From NCBI RefSeq assembly GCF_000506985.1, contig NZ_KI650979.1:1364710-1428709 (forward strand): DNA of 64,000 nt, in the 5' to 3' direction. The notes under the pieces are model-generated. The model was not told the origin of the DNA. It did not search any database and was given only the letters and a program-made list of their open reading frames with translations. The translations under genes and the position numbers were made by a program. This DNA is from Advenella kashmirensis W13003. GTDB taxonomy: Bacteria > Pseudomonadota > Gammaproteobacteria > Burkholderiales > Burkholderiaceae_B. Shown piece after piece: positions 33,781 through 42,319 of this stretch (the first letter of the stretch is position 1; every line of letters starts with the position of its first letter).

Positions 33781-34225
33781 GTTAAGTCTCCTTTTTATAC
33801 TCGCCGCGTCTGATTCAAGATGAGGTATCTCGATATGGCGCGACCGCTAGCGGAAATAGTAGGAGGGTGTGTACTATGCGTCTAATGGATAACTTGTATG
33901 TGAATATTCAACCCGTGAATATCGGGCGGGATCCTGACGGGGCGCAGGCAAAACGTCATCAGCACCGGTACTCAATGAGTGCGGTGCCGATGTACAGAAC
34001 CGGATGATGAAAATGGTGGAACAGGACAATGAGAATCTGGTTCTAACTCAGGCGCATGACAAAAGAGTTGCCTCAAGGCTTTGTGCGCAATGAATAGCGC
34101 CAGCGAGTTGAATGAAATTTAAGGTGAAGTGTTCGGTCAGTCAAATGAAATATTGCTATGGCAATATTGGCGGGTCCAATAATAGTCCGGGGCTGGGGAC
34201 GCCGTATGCTGTCTGCCGAGATACT
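33781..34225. other. Intergenic region with a 14-bp shared motif, no recognised gene
   Basis: This 445-bp stretch between the Bug gene start and the siderophore importer stop holds the second copy of CGTCTAATGGATAA (33879-33892). A 29-codon open frame at 34004-34093 resembles nothing I know and lacks a clear ribosome site. The rest shows no gene signal. Confidence 0.6.
33879..33892. promoter_or_regulatory. Shared 14-bp motif, candidate LysR site (copy 2)
   Basis: CGTCTAATGGATAA is identical to 30806-30819. It lies 99 bp before the Bug gene start, a usual distance for an activator site. Confidence 0.5.
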
Positions 34226-35467
34226 TTAGTTGCTTCTCGACCGCAACAATATCGGTATCATGGCAAGTGTAAGTATCGTCAGCACAATCCCAATGGCGAA
34301 TCCGCCAGCGTATCCCAGCGCTGCTGACAACGCGATCAGTGATGACGAGGCGGCCATTTCTCCGAGGTCGCGCGAGCTTTGCACGATCGTCATATCTGTT
34401 CCTGCCTGGTGCCGGGCATGTGTATAGTGCATTGCCGCGGTCATGACCGCGACCGAGGTGCAACCTGCGCCGAAACTGGCGAGCGTGGTGGCAGGCCACA
34501 CTGCAGTCAACGAAACGGGAGACCGGCCCAGTGCCAGATACGCCCAGACCGAGGTAGCCAGCCCTGAGCACACGATGCCCAGAAAAAAGGCTCGCCAAGG
34601 ACCCAGCCGTGCAACCAGCCATGCCCCTGCACCGCAACCCAGTGTAATCGTGATTGCCCCGCCGATCATACCTACCAGTCCGATCTGATCCAGTTGCCAG
34701 CCGGCATCGACCAGCATCAGCCTGGATAGACCATGGCCGCCTACCACTGTCGCGGCCGAAAGAAAGGCTGCTGCCATTAGCGCCCAGGCGTGTTTGCCCG
34801 AGATAAGGAATTGCAGCAGGCTGGCTTGTTGCTTTTTCGGACGGGGCTCCGGAAACGGTTCAGGTTCACGCCAGTACGCCATCAGCCCTAGACTGACGAT
34901 CACAGGCAGCAACACCAGACATAATGCCGCTGTTTCGCCAAACTGGGTGTAGGCCACCAAAAACAGCGATCCGCCATAGAAAAATCCGATCATGGCACCG
35001 GCAACCTGAATTGCATTTGCACTGGATAGATGATTGGGTTGAAACTGTTCTGCTACCAGTGCGTCAGTTGCGATATCCTGCGTCGCGCTTGCCAGCGACG
35101 CCAGGGCAGAAAGTGCAATGAGCCAGCCCAAGGAACCTTGCTGCAAGTTCAACATCATGGTGACAACCAGAATCAGTGCGATGATCGATTGCATGGTCAG
35201 TATCCAGCTTCTTCGGCGCCCCAAACGTTGACACCAGTGGTTGTCCACCACCGGAGCCCAGCAGAATTTGACGACCCAGGGCAGGCTGACCAGCGGAAGC
35301 CAGGAGAGGGCCGCCAGATCGGCGCCCTGGTGCCTCAGCAGAGAGGGCAGAGCTTCCATGGCAAGGCCGAAAGGGATGCCCTGGGTCAGATAAAGGCAGG
35401 CGATCAACGGCCATTTGAGTTCCGGAATGCGGTTGGATACGGAAGTGGCGGATGGAGTGGCACACAT
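34226..35467 (-). CDS. MFS importer, RhtX/FptX siderophore family
   Basis: The 413-residue, about 12-segment membrane protein starts PELKWPLIACLYLTQGIPFGLAMEALPSLLRHQGADLAALSWLPLVSLPWVVKFCWAPVVD. This is the pattern of single-component RhtX/FptX inner-membrane siderophore permeases, related to AmpG. It would move a ferri-siderophore from periplasm to cytoplasm. The ATG at 35467 is separated by one base from the cupin stop, and the longer in-frame extension runs through the cupin gene. It ends a unit with a TonB receptor, so a catecholate, pyochelin-like or citrate-based siderophore is plausible. Confidence 0.87.
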   Translation of the reverse strand: MCATPSATSVSNRIPELKWPLIACLYLTQGIPFGLAMEALPSLLRHQGADLAALSWLPLVSLPWVVKFCWAPVVDNHWCQRLGRRRSWILTMQSIIALILVVTMMLNLQQGSLGWLIALSALASLASATQDIATDALVAEQFQPNHLSSANAIQVAGAMIGFFYGGSLFLVAYTQFGETAALCLVLLPVIVSLGLMAYWREPEPFPEPRPKKQQASLLQFLISGKHAWALMAAAFLSAATVVGGHGLSRLMLVDAGWQLDQIGLVGMIGGAITITLGCGAGAWLVARLGPWRAFFLGIVCSGLATSVWAYLALGRSPVSLTAVWPATTLASFGAGCTSVAVMTAAMHYTHARHQAGTDMTIVQSSRDLGEMAASSSLIALSAALGYAGGFAIGIVLTILTLAMIPILLRSRSN

Positions 35468-35468
35468 G

Positions 35469-35963
35469 TCAGGCGTTCTCACTAAGTATGGTGTTGTGTC
35501 GGCGGAGCTGGTGTTCACTGTCTGTCGCAGGGGTAATAAACATGAGACGGCCAGGCTGCAGGACTTCAAGACGGTGCCAGCAACCTTGAGGAACGATTGC
35601 CGATTCGCCAGAAGCCAGGCGCCATGATTTGTCCGGGTGGGCGTCGATGGCATAGGGGTTCGGATCTGCTTTGTCCGCGCCAGCCGCACCGATACCGGGC
35701 ACAATGCGCAGTTCGCCTTCCAGAACTGTCAGCACTTCGTCGCCATGCGGGTGTCGTTCCCAATGGTTGCCGTGCACACTAGCCTGGTCGGAAAAGGCCT
35801 TGATGCCCACGATCCATTCGGCCTTGACGCGAGATCGTTCGTGAGGCGGAACGCATGCGATTGCGGCGCCCGGATTGAGCGCGATCAGTGTTTCGGAGAG
35901 CAGAAGGCGGACAGGCTCATCGCTGTGATTGGAATCAGAGGGGGAAAAGCTGGAGATATTCAT
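35469..35963 (-). CDS. Cupin-domain protein in the siderophore locus
   Basis: The protein has about 164 residues and one cupin barrel. GNHWERHPHGDEVLTVLEGELRIV contains the first metal-binding His/Glu motif, and GESAIVPQGCWHRLEVLQPGRLMFI the second. The role is unknown. Cupins beside siderophore genes sometimes act on the ligand or bind metal, but the sequence does not say. The start is uncertain: an in-frame TTG at 35981 would add six residues, and neither start has a good ribosome site. It sits between the receptor (47 bp upstream) and the importer (1-bp gap). Confidence 0.75.
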   Translation of the reverse strand: MNISSFSPSDSNHSDEPVRLLLSETLIALNPGAAIACVPPHERSRVKAEWIVGIKAFSDQASVHGNHWERHPHGDEVLTVLEGELRIVPGIGAAGADKADPNPYAIDAHPDKSWRLASGESAIVPQGCWHRLEVLQPGRLMFITPATDSEHQLRRHNTILSENA

Positions 35964-36009
35964 GGCGTTTGGGAATTTCAAGAGATTCGGTTTCGTGCTT
36001 TCAAGTGAT

Positions 36010-38178
36010 TCAATACTCTGCGCGCAGCGTCAGCGCGACATTGCGCGGCTCGCCGTACCGGTTATTCCAATAGGGTCCGGAGAGGCTCTGGTAGTAGCGT
36101 CGATTGAAAAGATTGTTGACGTGCAAAGCGGCGGTGAGGCGGCTGCTGATACGGTAGCCGATGCGCATATGGGCGAGTGCATAACCGCCTTGTCGCAAGG
36201 TTGCGCCACCCGATGACACGCTGTAGCGGCTTTGCGCCTGGATGCCCAGACTGGCGCTTGCGCGGCCCGAATTCCAGGGCAGGATGTAATTTGTCCAGAA
36301 ACGGAATATATGTTTCGGCGTGAAGCGCGCGAACGCCTGCCCCTGGGCTTGCGCGTCTTTTAGGTATCGGGTGGTGTTGTAGGTATAGCTTGCGGCCAGT
36401 TCCCATCCCGTCAGCGGTTGGCCGCTGATTTCTGCTTCAATACCGCGGCTTTCCACTTCGCCGCTGGCGATGTAATAGCAAATCGCGCCGATGCATGGAT
36501 GAGCCGGGTCTGTCTGCGCACGGTTGCGCTGGCGGATATTGAACAGTGCCAGGCTGGCGTTCAAGCGTCCGTCAAGCAGTTCACCCTTGATGCCGATTTC
36601 CCGGTTTGTGCCTTTTACCGGATCAAGCATGCTGCCCTGCCAGGTTGTTTGGATCTGGGGCTGGAAGACTTGCGCGTAGCTGGCGTACACAGCCCATTGC
36701 GGAGTGATATCGATGACCAGTCCGCCATAGGGCGTGAGTTCGTTGCGCAGCCGGGCTGTGTTTGTCGAGGTGTTTTGCTTCCATTGGCTCACGCGCGCAC
36801 CGGCAATGAGTTTAATCCGGTCGGCGAGCGAGAACCGGCTCATGGCGTAAATACCTGATTGGGTGACACGGGTCGGTCCGCGCGAACGGAAAGGACCGGT
36901 ATCAGGTTCCGGCACGCTATGCGGATCCCAGTTCCACGGATCCACGGATACGTTGACTGGCATGACAAAATCCGCGGAAAACTGTTCGGCGCGGGTACGC
37001 TGAAAATTGGCGCCGATCAGCGCTTCATGCCTGCGGCCAAACAGGCTGAAGGCGCCGCTGAGGTAGCCATCGGCGCTGAACTGGCGATTGTCAAAGCGGT
37101 ATGCTGCGCCCATAAGCCGCATTCGGGAACCTGCCAGTGGATCAACCGCGCCATTGGCGCCAGCATATTTGAGCCGGGCCTCGCCCGAGAGACGGTTGAG
37201 GTTGACTTTGGCTGTCCAGCCATTGGCAAAGGTATGCTCCAGTCCTGCGAATATGCGCGTGTTATCCCAGTCGAAACGGTCCCAGTCTACGTCCAGATAG
37301 GTCGACACCGGTAAGTCGATGTCGCTGCCGTCTCGATAGAATGGCACGCCTGCCATATTGGTGATTGAGCGAATCCGCTGATGCTGCACACCTGCGCGCA
37401 ACAGGCTCGCGGGATCCAGGTCAATTTCGAAGGTGCCATACAGATGGGTCGATTTCTGCCGGGCGACATCGTAGAAAAAACCACGATCTTCATGGCTGGC
37501 GACCAGCCTGCCGCGCAGCGTCTTCCGGTCGTTCAGCGCGCTGCCGATGTCCACTTCACCACGATTGCGGTTCCAGCTACCTGCGCTTAACGCCGCATGC
37601 GCCCGGGTGTTGCGTGGCGCGCGTTTGGGTACAAGATTGACCGTCGCAGCCGGATTGCCGGTTCCTTGCAGCAGACCATTTGCCCCGCGCAGGATTTCGA
37701 CTCGCTCATACATCGCCATATCTTCCGGCGGGCTGGCCATTTGCCCCATCAGAATAGGGACGCCGTCCTGCTGGAACGAATCAATTTTGAACCCGCGAGC
37801 ATAATAACCCGTAGTCAGAAACTGATAGGGCTGGACCGTGATGCCTGGCGTTTGCTGCAGGACATCCTGCAATGTTTGCAGATTCTGCTGAACCATGCGT
37901 TCGCTGTCGATGATCGTGACAGATTGGGGGGTATCCTTGATGGATTGTGTAGTTTTCATCAATGCGGGCACGGGTGGTGTTTCGGCCGTCACGACGATGT
38001 CAGGCAAGGTGCTGATGGCCGGCGAGAACGACATTTGTGCCAGGGTTTGCCTGCCGCACAGCAGGGCAATCAGCGCGACCGACGGCCACACCAGTTTTGT
38101 ACTTTTATTGTTTGAAATGAAAGGATGCCGGTCTTCGACCGCTTGTGATTGCTTGAAAACGGTACGACTGCCCGCCAC
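36010..38178 (-). CDS. TonB-dependent siderophore receptor
   Basis: The 722-residue outer-membrane receptor has an N-terminal signal region, a TonB-box-like stretch DIVVTAETP, and a plug domain (QSIKDTPQSVTIIDSERMVQQNLQTLQDVLQQTPGITV...EILRGANGLLQGTGNPAATVNLVPKR). A 22-strand-type beta barrel follows, ending LTLRAEY with a C-terminal aromatic. It resembles FptA/FhuE-type receptors. The start is a GTG at 38178, supported by an exact AGGAGGT 7 bp upstream. A Fur-box-like site lies 31 bp before it. It is the first gene of the receptor-cupin-importer unit. Confidence 0.93.
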   Translation of the reverse strand: MAGSRTVFKQSQAVEDRHPFISNNKSTKLVWPSVALIALLCGRQTLAQMSFSPAISTLPDIVVTAETPPVPALMKTTQSIKDTPQSVTIIDSERMVQQNLQTLQDVLQQTPGITVQPYQFLTTGYYARGFKIDSFQQDGVPILMGQMASPPEDMAMYERVEILRGANGLLQGTGNPAATVNLVPKRAPRNTRAHAALSAGSWNRNRGEVDIGSALNDRKTLRGRLVASHEDRGFFYDVARQKSTHLYGTFEIDLDPASLLRAGVQHQRIRSITNMAGVPFYRDGSDIDLPVSTYLDVDWDRFDWDNTRIFAGLEHTFANGWTAKVNLNRLSGEARLKYAGANGAVDPLAGSRMRLMGAAYRFDNRQFSADGYLSGAFSLFGRRHEALIGANFQRTRAEQFSADFVMPVNVSVDPWNWDPHSVPEPDTGPFRSRGPTRVTQSGIYAMSRFSLADRIKLIAGARVSQWKQNTSTNTARLRNELTPYGGLVIDITPQWAVYASYAQVFQPQIQTTWQGSMLDPVKGTNREIGIKGELLDGRLNASLALFNIRQRNRAQTDPAHPCIGAICYYIASGEVESRGIEAEISGQPLTGWELAASYTYNTTRYLKDAQAQGQAFARFTPKHIFRFWTNYILPWNSGRASASLGIQAQSRYSVSSGGATLRQGGYALAHMRIGYRISSRLTAALHVNNLFNRRYYQSLSGPYWNNRYGEPRNVALTLRAEY

Positions 38179-38208
38179 GATGATGACCTCCTGGTATAAG
38201 AAGCAAGT

Positions 38209-38223
38209 TGAGAATTAATCTCA
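38209..38223. promoter_or_regulatory. Fur-box-like site before the TonB receptor
   Basis: TGAGAATTAATCTCA is a 7-1-7 near-palindrome close to the Fur core TGATAAT-N-ATTATCA. It is placed where Fur would block transcription of the receptor unit. Confidence 0.55.
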
Positions 38224-38330
38224 TCTATTCTAGGCCGAGCAGAGGCTGTGTATTGGCGCTTGCGGGTATGCCCCTAGCGCTTGCCGGTATTTGTGCGCGT
38301 TGTTGTGAAAACAGCGACCGGGGGGCGGTC

Positions 38331-39209
38331 TCATGGCTGCAGCTTGTGGGGAGCAAGGCCGAAACGTTTCTGGAATATCTTTGAAAAATGCGAATCGCTG
38401 TAGCCGCTGGCGCAAGCCGCCTGGGCGACAGTGCATTCGCCGGTCGCCAGCATGCGATACGCGAGGTCAAGCCGTTGTTCACGGACAAAGCCGTACACAC
38501 TATCGCCGAACAACTGGCGAAATCCCCGGGTAAGCGTGGTGACATTGAGTCCCACTTCTCGCGCCAGGGCAGCCAGACTGGGTGTCTGGGATGGGGTTGC
38601 AAGCAACAGATGCCGAGCGTGGTGCAGGGCCTCCAGCTGTCGGGATGTCAGTTTGCAGATGCCTTTATCGTCGACGCCCGGCTGACGGGACTGTACCGAG
38701 GCAAGGGCCATCGTAGTCAATTCCAGCGCTTTGCCGGTCAGGTAGAGCTGGCGCAGCCCCCCTTTGAGCGGGCAAAGCAATACTTGTCGGGCCAGGCCTT
38801 GCATTGTTTTGTTGGCTTGCCGGTCCTGAAAAAAAGGAACGTCGCTGGTTGTATGTGGCGTGGCAGGCAATTCAGGAAAATCGATATGCAGTCCCTGGTT
38901 CAGCGTCTCTACGGGCAACCGTATGGCAACGTATTGTAAAGGGGTGGCTGTGCTATATCGGTGAGTAACCGAGAATGGCCTATTGCTCACGCTCAGATGG
39001 ATGGCAGGACCGGTTACCGCGATATGCCGATTGCGATGCATTGAATAGTCCAATTGGCCTGACAGCAGCAGGACCAGTTTCAGACCGGCCTCGTTTTCTT
39101 CTTGAATAGCTTGATTTCCGCTCGTTTGCACCCGGCCGCCGCTGATAGAGATAGGTGTGAGTGTTGATGAAAATTGCCATTGATCTGAAAAAGAGACGGA
39201 CATGATCAT
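38331..39209 (-). CDS. AraC-family regulator (PchR-like)
   Basis: The roughly 292-residue regulator has an N-terminal effector domain and a C-terminal double HTH: SLAALAREVGLNVTTLTRGFRQLFGDSVYGFVREQRLDLAYRMLATGECTVAQAACASGYSDSHFSKIFQKRFG. The pairing with a siderophore receptor and importer matches PchR-type activators that sense the ferri-siderophore. The start is ATG 39209 or 39203. Further upstream codons lie in the Fur-box-like site and are unlikely. The receptor promoter is 107 bp past its stop. Confidence 0.88.
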   Translation of the reverse strand: MIMSVSFSDQWQFSSTLTPISISGGRVQTSGNQAIQEENEAGLKLVLLLSGQLDYSMHRNRHIAVTGPAIHLSVSNRPFSVTHRYSTATPLQYVAIRLPVETLNQGLHIDFPELPATPHTTSDVPFFQDRQANKTMQGLARQVLLCPLKGGLRQLYLTGKALELTTMALASVQSRQPGVDDKGICKLTSRQLEALHHARHLLLATPSQTPSLAALAREVGLNVTTLTRGFRQLFGDSVYGFVREQRLDLAYRMLATGECTVAQAACASGYSDSHFSKIFQKRFGLAPHKLQP

Positions 39210-39217
39210 ATCGAATG

Positions 39218-39234
39218 AATAAGAATCATTATTA
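39218..39234. promoter_or_regulatory. Fur-box-like site before the AraC gene
   Basis: AATAAGAATCATTATTA matches most positions of the classical Fur 19-mer when aligned by eye. It ends 9 bp upstream of the AraC start. Iron would thus repress both regulator and receptor. Confidence 0.65.
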
Positions 39235-39291
39235 ATTGTACATTGACAAATTGCACAGCAGTAGAGATATTTAACGACAAGACTGCAGTTA

Positions 39292-39747
39292 TTAAGAAAC
39301 CGCACCCGGATCGTCTTCCTGCCCCCTCAACACACTTTCCCCAGTGCGGGGATTGGTCAGCGTAACGTTCTCCAGCGCCTTGATTTGCCATGCGTCGCCA
39401 TCCTTAGTCAGAACCGCGAGAATCAGCGTATCGACTGCGTGGGGGCCTGCCGGGTGGGCCTCTCCGGCCGTGAGACGACTCCAGAAATGCACAATCGCTG
39501 CGTCGTTACTCAGGATATTGACATCGATCAGATCATTCTGCAGCCTGGAGTCACTGTAAATGGACGCGTGGATGGGGGCATGCAATCCGACAATGTCTTC
39601 AACCCCACGCACATAATGGCCGAACCGATTCACAAATGTGGCATCGTCGTGAAAGAGTGCGCCGAACGAGGCCATGTCGTGATCATTCCAGGCAGCTTCG
39701 AAAGCGGCGGGCACCTCTTGCGGCTGAGTGATGTGGAGTTGTGTCAT
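39292..39747 (-). CDS. SnoaL-like/SgcJ-EcaC family protein
   Basis: The 151-residue NTF2-fold protein has PAAFEAAWNDHDMASFGALFHDDATFVNRFGHYVRGVEDI and a C-terminal DGDAWQIKALENVTLTNPR, typical of the SgcJ/EcaC (DUF4440-like) group. These small proteins act as isomerases, hydrolases or unassigned binding proteins, so no reaction is proposed. The ATG at 39747 begins the conserved domain. A longer in-frame start at 39795 would add 16 uncharacteristic residues. It is divergent from the SDR-like gene at 39923 and may share its control region. Confidence 0.75.
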   Translation of the reverse strand: MTQLHITQPQEVPAAFEAAWNDHDMASFGALFHDDATFVNRFGHYVRGVEDIVGLHAPIHASIYSDSRLQNDLIDVNILSNDAAIVHFWSRLTAGEAHPAGPHAVDTLILAVLTKDGDAWQIKALENVTLTNPRTGESVLRGQEDDPGAVS

Positions 39748-39922
39748 TTGGCATATGTCCGGGATCGTGATGAATGAAAAAACGCAGCAGAACACTCACG
39801 GTCGAGATCTGACGGCCGAAGCGCTACACTCAGTATGAAACGCCGAGTGTGCCGCGTCAAGCGGGTGTCGTCACGCATGCGGCCACGGCAGCGTCGTTTA
39901 TCACGTGTTATTTGGAGAGCAT

Positions 39923-40582
39923 ATGAAAAAGGTTTTTATCGTCGGCGGGTCAGGCAAGATCGCACGCCTTCTGGCGCAACAGCTGAGTGCGCGAGGCCAC
40001 TTGCCTCAGTCATTGCATCGACGTGCCGAACAGGCCGAAGAACTCGCTGCACTGGGCGCCGAGCCCATCTCTGGCGATCTGCTTGCACTTGACGCGACGG
40101 CCCTGGCCGGCCTTATGAAGGGCAGCGATGTAGTCGTGTTTTCGGCAGGCGCCGGCGGCAAGGGTGGTCCTGAAATGACAAACGCAATTGATGGACGGGG
40201 ACTGGAGGTATCGGTTGCGGCGGCGATTGATGCGGGCATCCGGCGCTTTATTCTGGTGTCGGCTTTTCCCGAAGCTGGTCGTGGCAGGACGGTATCCGAT
40301 ACTTTCGAAAACTATATGACTGTGAAAAAGCATGCGGACGTGCACCTGGCCGAAACGGACCTGGACTGGGTTATTGTGCGCCCGGGTACCTTAGTGGATA
40401 AGGCAGGTACCGGCAAAGTGCGTGCAGGCCTGGCCATTCCTTACGGCGATATACCGCGTGGCGATGTGGCCGCGACGCTGCTGGAAATCATTGAACGTCC
40501 TCAGGTCAACCGAATCATCATCGAGTTGACGGGGGGCGATATACCTGTGGATCAGGCGATACAGCAACTGGTACCCGCCTGA
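39923..40582 (+). CDS. NAD(P)-binding atypical SDR (YwnB/YhfK-like)
   Basis: The 219-residue Rossmann protein begins KKVFIVGGSGKIARLLAQQLSARGH, with the GGSGxIA dinucleotide motif of atypical SDRs (NmrA/YwnB-like). It has VVFSAGAGGKGG and FILVSAFPEAGRG mid-chain and DLDWVIVRPGTLVDKAGTGKV near the end. It lacks the YxxxK pair of classical SDRs, as usual for this group. GGAG precedes the ATG at 39923. Its role is probably NADPH-dependent reduction or redox sensing, and the substrate is unknown. It converges on nadB over an 84-bp gap. Confidence 0.85.
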   Translation: MKKVFIVGGSGKIARLLAQQLSARGHLPQSLHRRAEQAEELAALGAEPISGDLLALDATALAGLMKGSDVVVFSAGAGGKGGPEMTNAIDGRGLEVSVAAAIDAGIRRFILVSAFPEAGRGRTVSDTFENYMTVKKHADVHLAETDLDWVIVRPGTLVDKAGTGKVRAGLAIPYGDIPRGDVAATLLEIIERPQVNRIIIELTGGDIPVDQAIQQLVPA

Positions 40583-40666
40583 TCCTCGTCTGAACTCACG
40601 TCTACCCCACGGCTGACCCAGTTCGATCTACGCTTGCCCGAATTTGACCCGTGGCTGATGGATGTC

Positions 40667-42319
40667 TCAGCCGCTTTCACTCTCTGCCAGGATTTCCGAC
40701 TCCAAAACGGGCGCACGTACAACACTTGAGCTGGCATCTGACAACATGTCAGGATAGTCAGCCAGGGCATGCAGGCCCCGGCTTTCAGGGCGCTGCGCAG
40801 CGCAGCTTGCGATGAGCCACGCGCAGTCAAGCTGGTTGCGCAGATTCAGCGCGGTGGGGAAATATCCTGCATTGCATGCATGCGCCAGCTGTTCACGCCA
40901 TTGTTCCAATTGCACCAATGCCTGGTTGATACCTGAGGTCGAACGCAGTATCCCCAGTTTAGTTCCCATCAATTGGCGGATGTCGTCAGGTGTTGGCAGC
41001 GGCTGGTCTTCTGACACGCATGGCGTACGCGTATTTTTCCGCAGACTGTGTTGTGCAGCGCTGGCGCTTTGCAATAGATCGCCCGCTGGTCTGCGTTTGT
41101 GGGCCGGGTTGTCGTGATCGGCAATAGCCTGCGCGCAATTTTTGCCGATGACCATACATTCGAGCAGAGAATTGCTCGCCAGTCGATTGGCGCCATGCAG
41201 ACCTGTATCGGCAACTTCTCCGACGGCATACAATCCTGCGACATCGGTTTGCCCATATAGATCGGTCAGGACGCCGCCGCACGAATAGTGAGCGGCGGGC
41301 GCGATGGGAATGGGCTCGCGTGTGATATCAAGGCCGTAATCCCGACAGGTCTGTTCGATTGTGGGGAAATGTGTCCGGATGAAATCGGCCGAGTGATGAG
41401 AAATATCAAGCCATACCGGCTGCCCCTGTTGCTTGGCAATTTCTGAATGGACAGCGCGGGCCACGATATCTCGTGGCGCCAGCTCTGCACGCGAATCATA
41501 ATCCGGCATAAAGCGATGGCCCTCGCGATTGCGCAAAATGCCACCTTCACCGCGCACGGCTTCAGAAATTAAAAAGGTTGGAACGCCTGGCATGGCAAGG
41601 GCGGTGGGATGAAACTGTACGAATTCAAGATTGGATATCCTGCAACCGGCGCGCCAGGCGATGGCCTGCCCATCACCAGTAGCAGTTTCGGGATTGGTGG
41701 TATAGGGAAACAGTTGCCCCAATCCACCTGTGGCCAGGATAGTGTGGTCTGCATTCAATATTAGCGTTTGTCCGGATGCGGTGTCGACGGCCTGGATCCC
41801 ATGGCATATGGGCCGTTGTCCGTCCCGATGTTTGATCAGGGCATCTACGCATAGGGTATGTTCGTAAAGATCGACGTTCGGCCTCTGTCGTAATTGCGCC
41901 TGCAATACCGAGGTGACAGCCAGGCCGGTCCTGTCGGCAGCGTGGACAATGCGGCGATGGCTATGTCCGGCTTCACGGGTCAGATGCAATTGGGCCGAAT
42001 CGCCGAGCGTGAATTCAACCTGACAGCGTCTTAACCAATCAATGGCAGCAGGAGCTGCTTCCACGATGTGAGCGACCGAATCCAGAATGCACAGGCCGGC
42101 GCCGGCAACCAGCGTATCGCGAATGTGGTTATCAGTATGATCATCGGGGTCCAGCACGGCGGCAATGCCACCCTGAGCCTTGCCGCTGGCCGTGATGTCC
42201 AGTGATAGCTTGCTGACAAGCGCGATCCGCCGGCTGGAGGGCAAATTCAATGCAACCGACAGCCCAGCCAGCCCGCCACCGATAATCAGTACGTCATAGT
42301 CATATGTTGCGCCAGTCAT
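40667..42319 (-). CDS. nadB: L-aspartate oxidase (NadB)
   Basis: The 550-residue flavoprotein has YDVLIIGGGLAGLSVALNL for FAD binding at the N-terminus. It has the fumarate reductase-like core ITASGKAQGGIAAVLDPDDHTDNHIRDTLVAGAGL and HPTALAMPG...FLISEAVRGEGGIL, and a C-terminal helical domain. It oxidises aspartate to iminoaspartate, the first step of NAD synthesis. The start ATG shares one base with the nadA stop (TAATG), so the two are coupled. Confidence 0.96.
   Translation of the reverse strand: MTGATYDYDVLIIGGGLAGLSVALNLPSSRRIALVSKLSLDITASGKAQGGIAAVLDPDDHTDNHIRDTLVAGAGLCILDSVAHIVEAAPAAIDWLRRCQVEFTLGDSAQLHLTREAGHSHRRIVHAADRTGLAVTSVLQAQLRQRPNVDLYEHTLCVDALIKHRDGQRPICHGIQAVDTASGQTLILNADHTILATGGLGQLFPYTTNPETATGDGQAIAWRAGCRISNLEFVQFHPTALAMPGVPTFLISEAVRGEGGILRNREGHRFMPDYDSRAELAPRDIVARAVHSEIAKQQGQPVWLDISHHSADFIRTHFPTIEQTCRDYGLDITREPIPIAPAAHYSCGGVLTDLYGQTDVAGLYAVGEVADTGLHGANRLASNSLLECMVIGKNCAQAIADHDNPAHKRRPAGDLLQSASAAQHSLRKNTRTPCVSEDQPLPTPDDIRQLMGTKLGILRSTSGINQALVQLEQWREQLAHACNAGYFPTALNLRNQLDCAWLIASCAAQRPESRGLHALADYPDMLSDASSSVVRAPVLESEILAESESG

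Noticed and set aside
34004-34093. Small 29-codon open frame in the gap before the siderophore importer
   Set aside because: It has no clear ribosome site and no known relative; too short to support.
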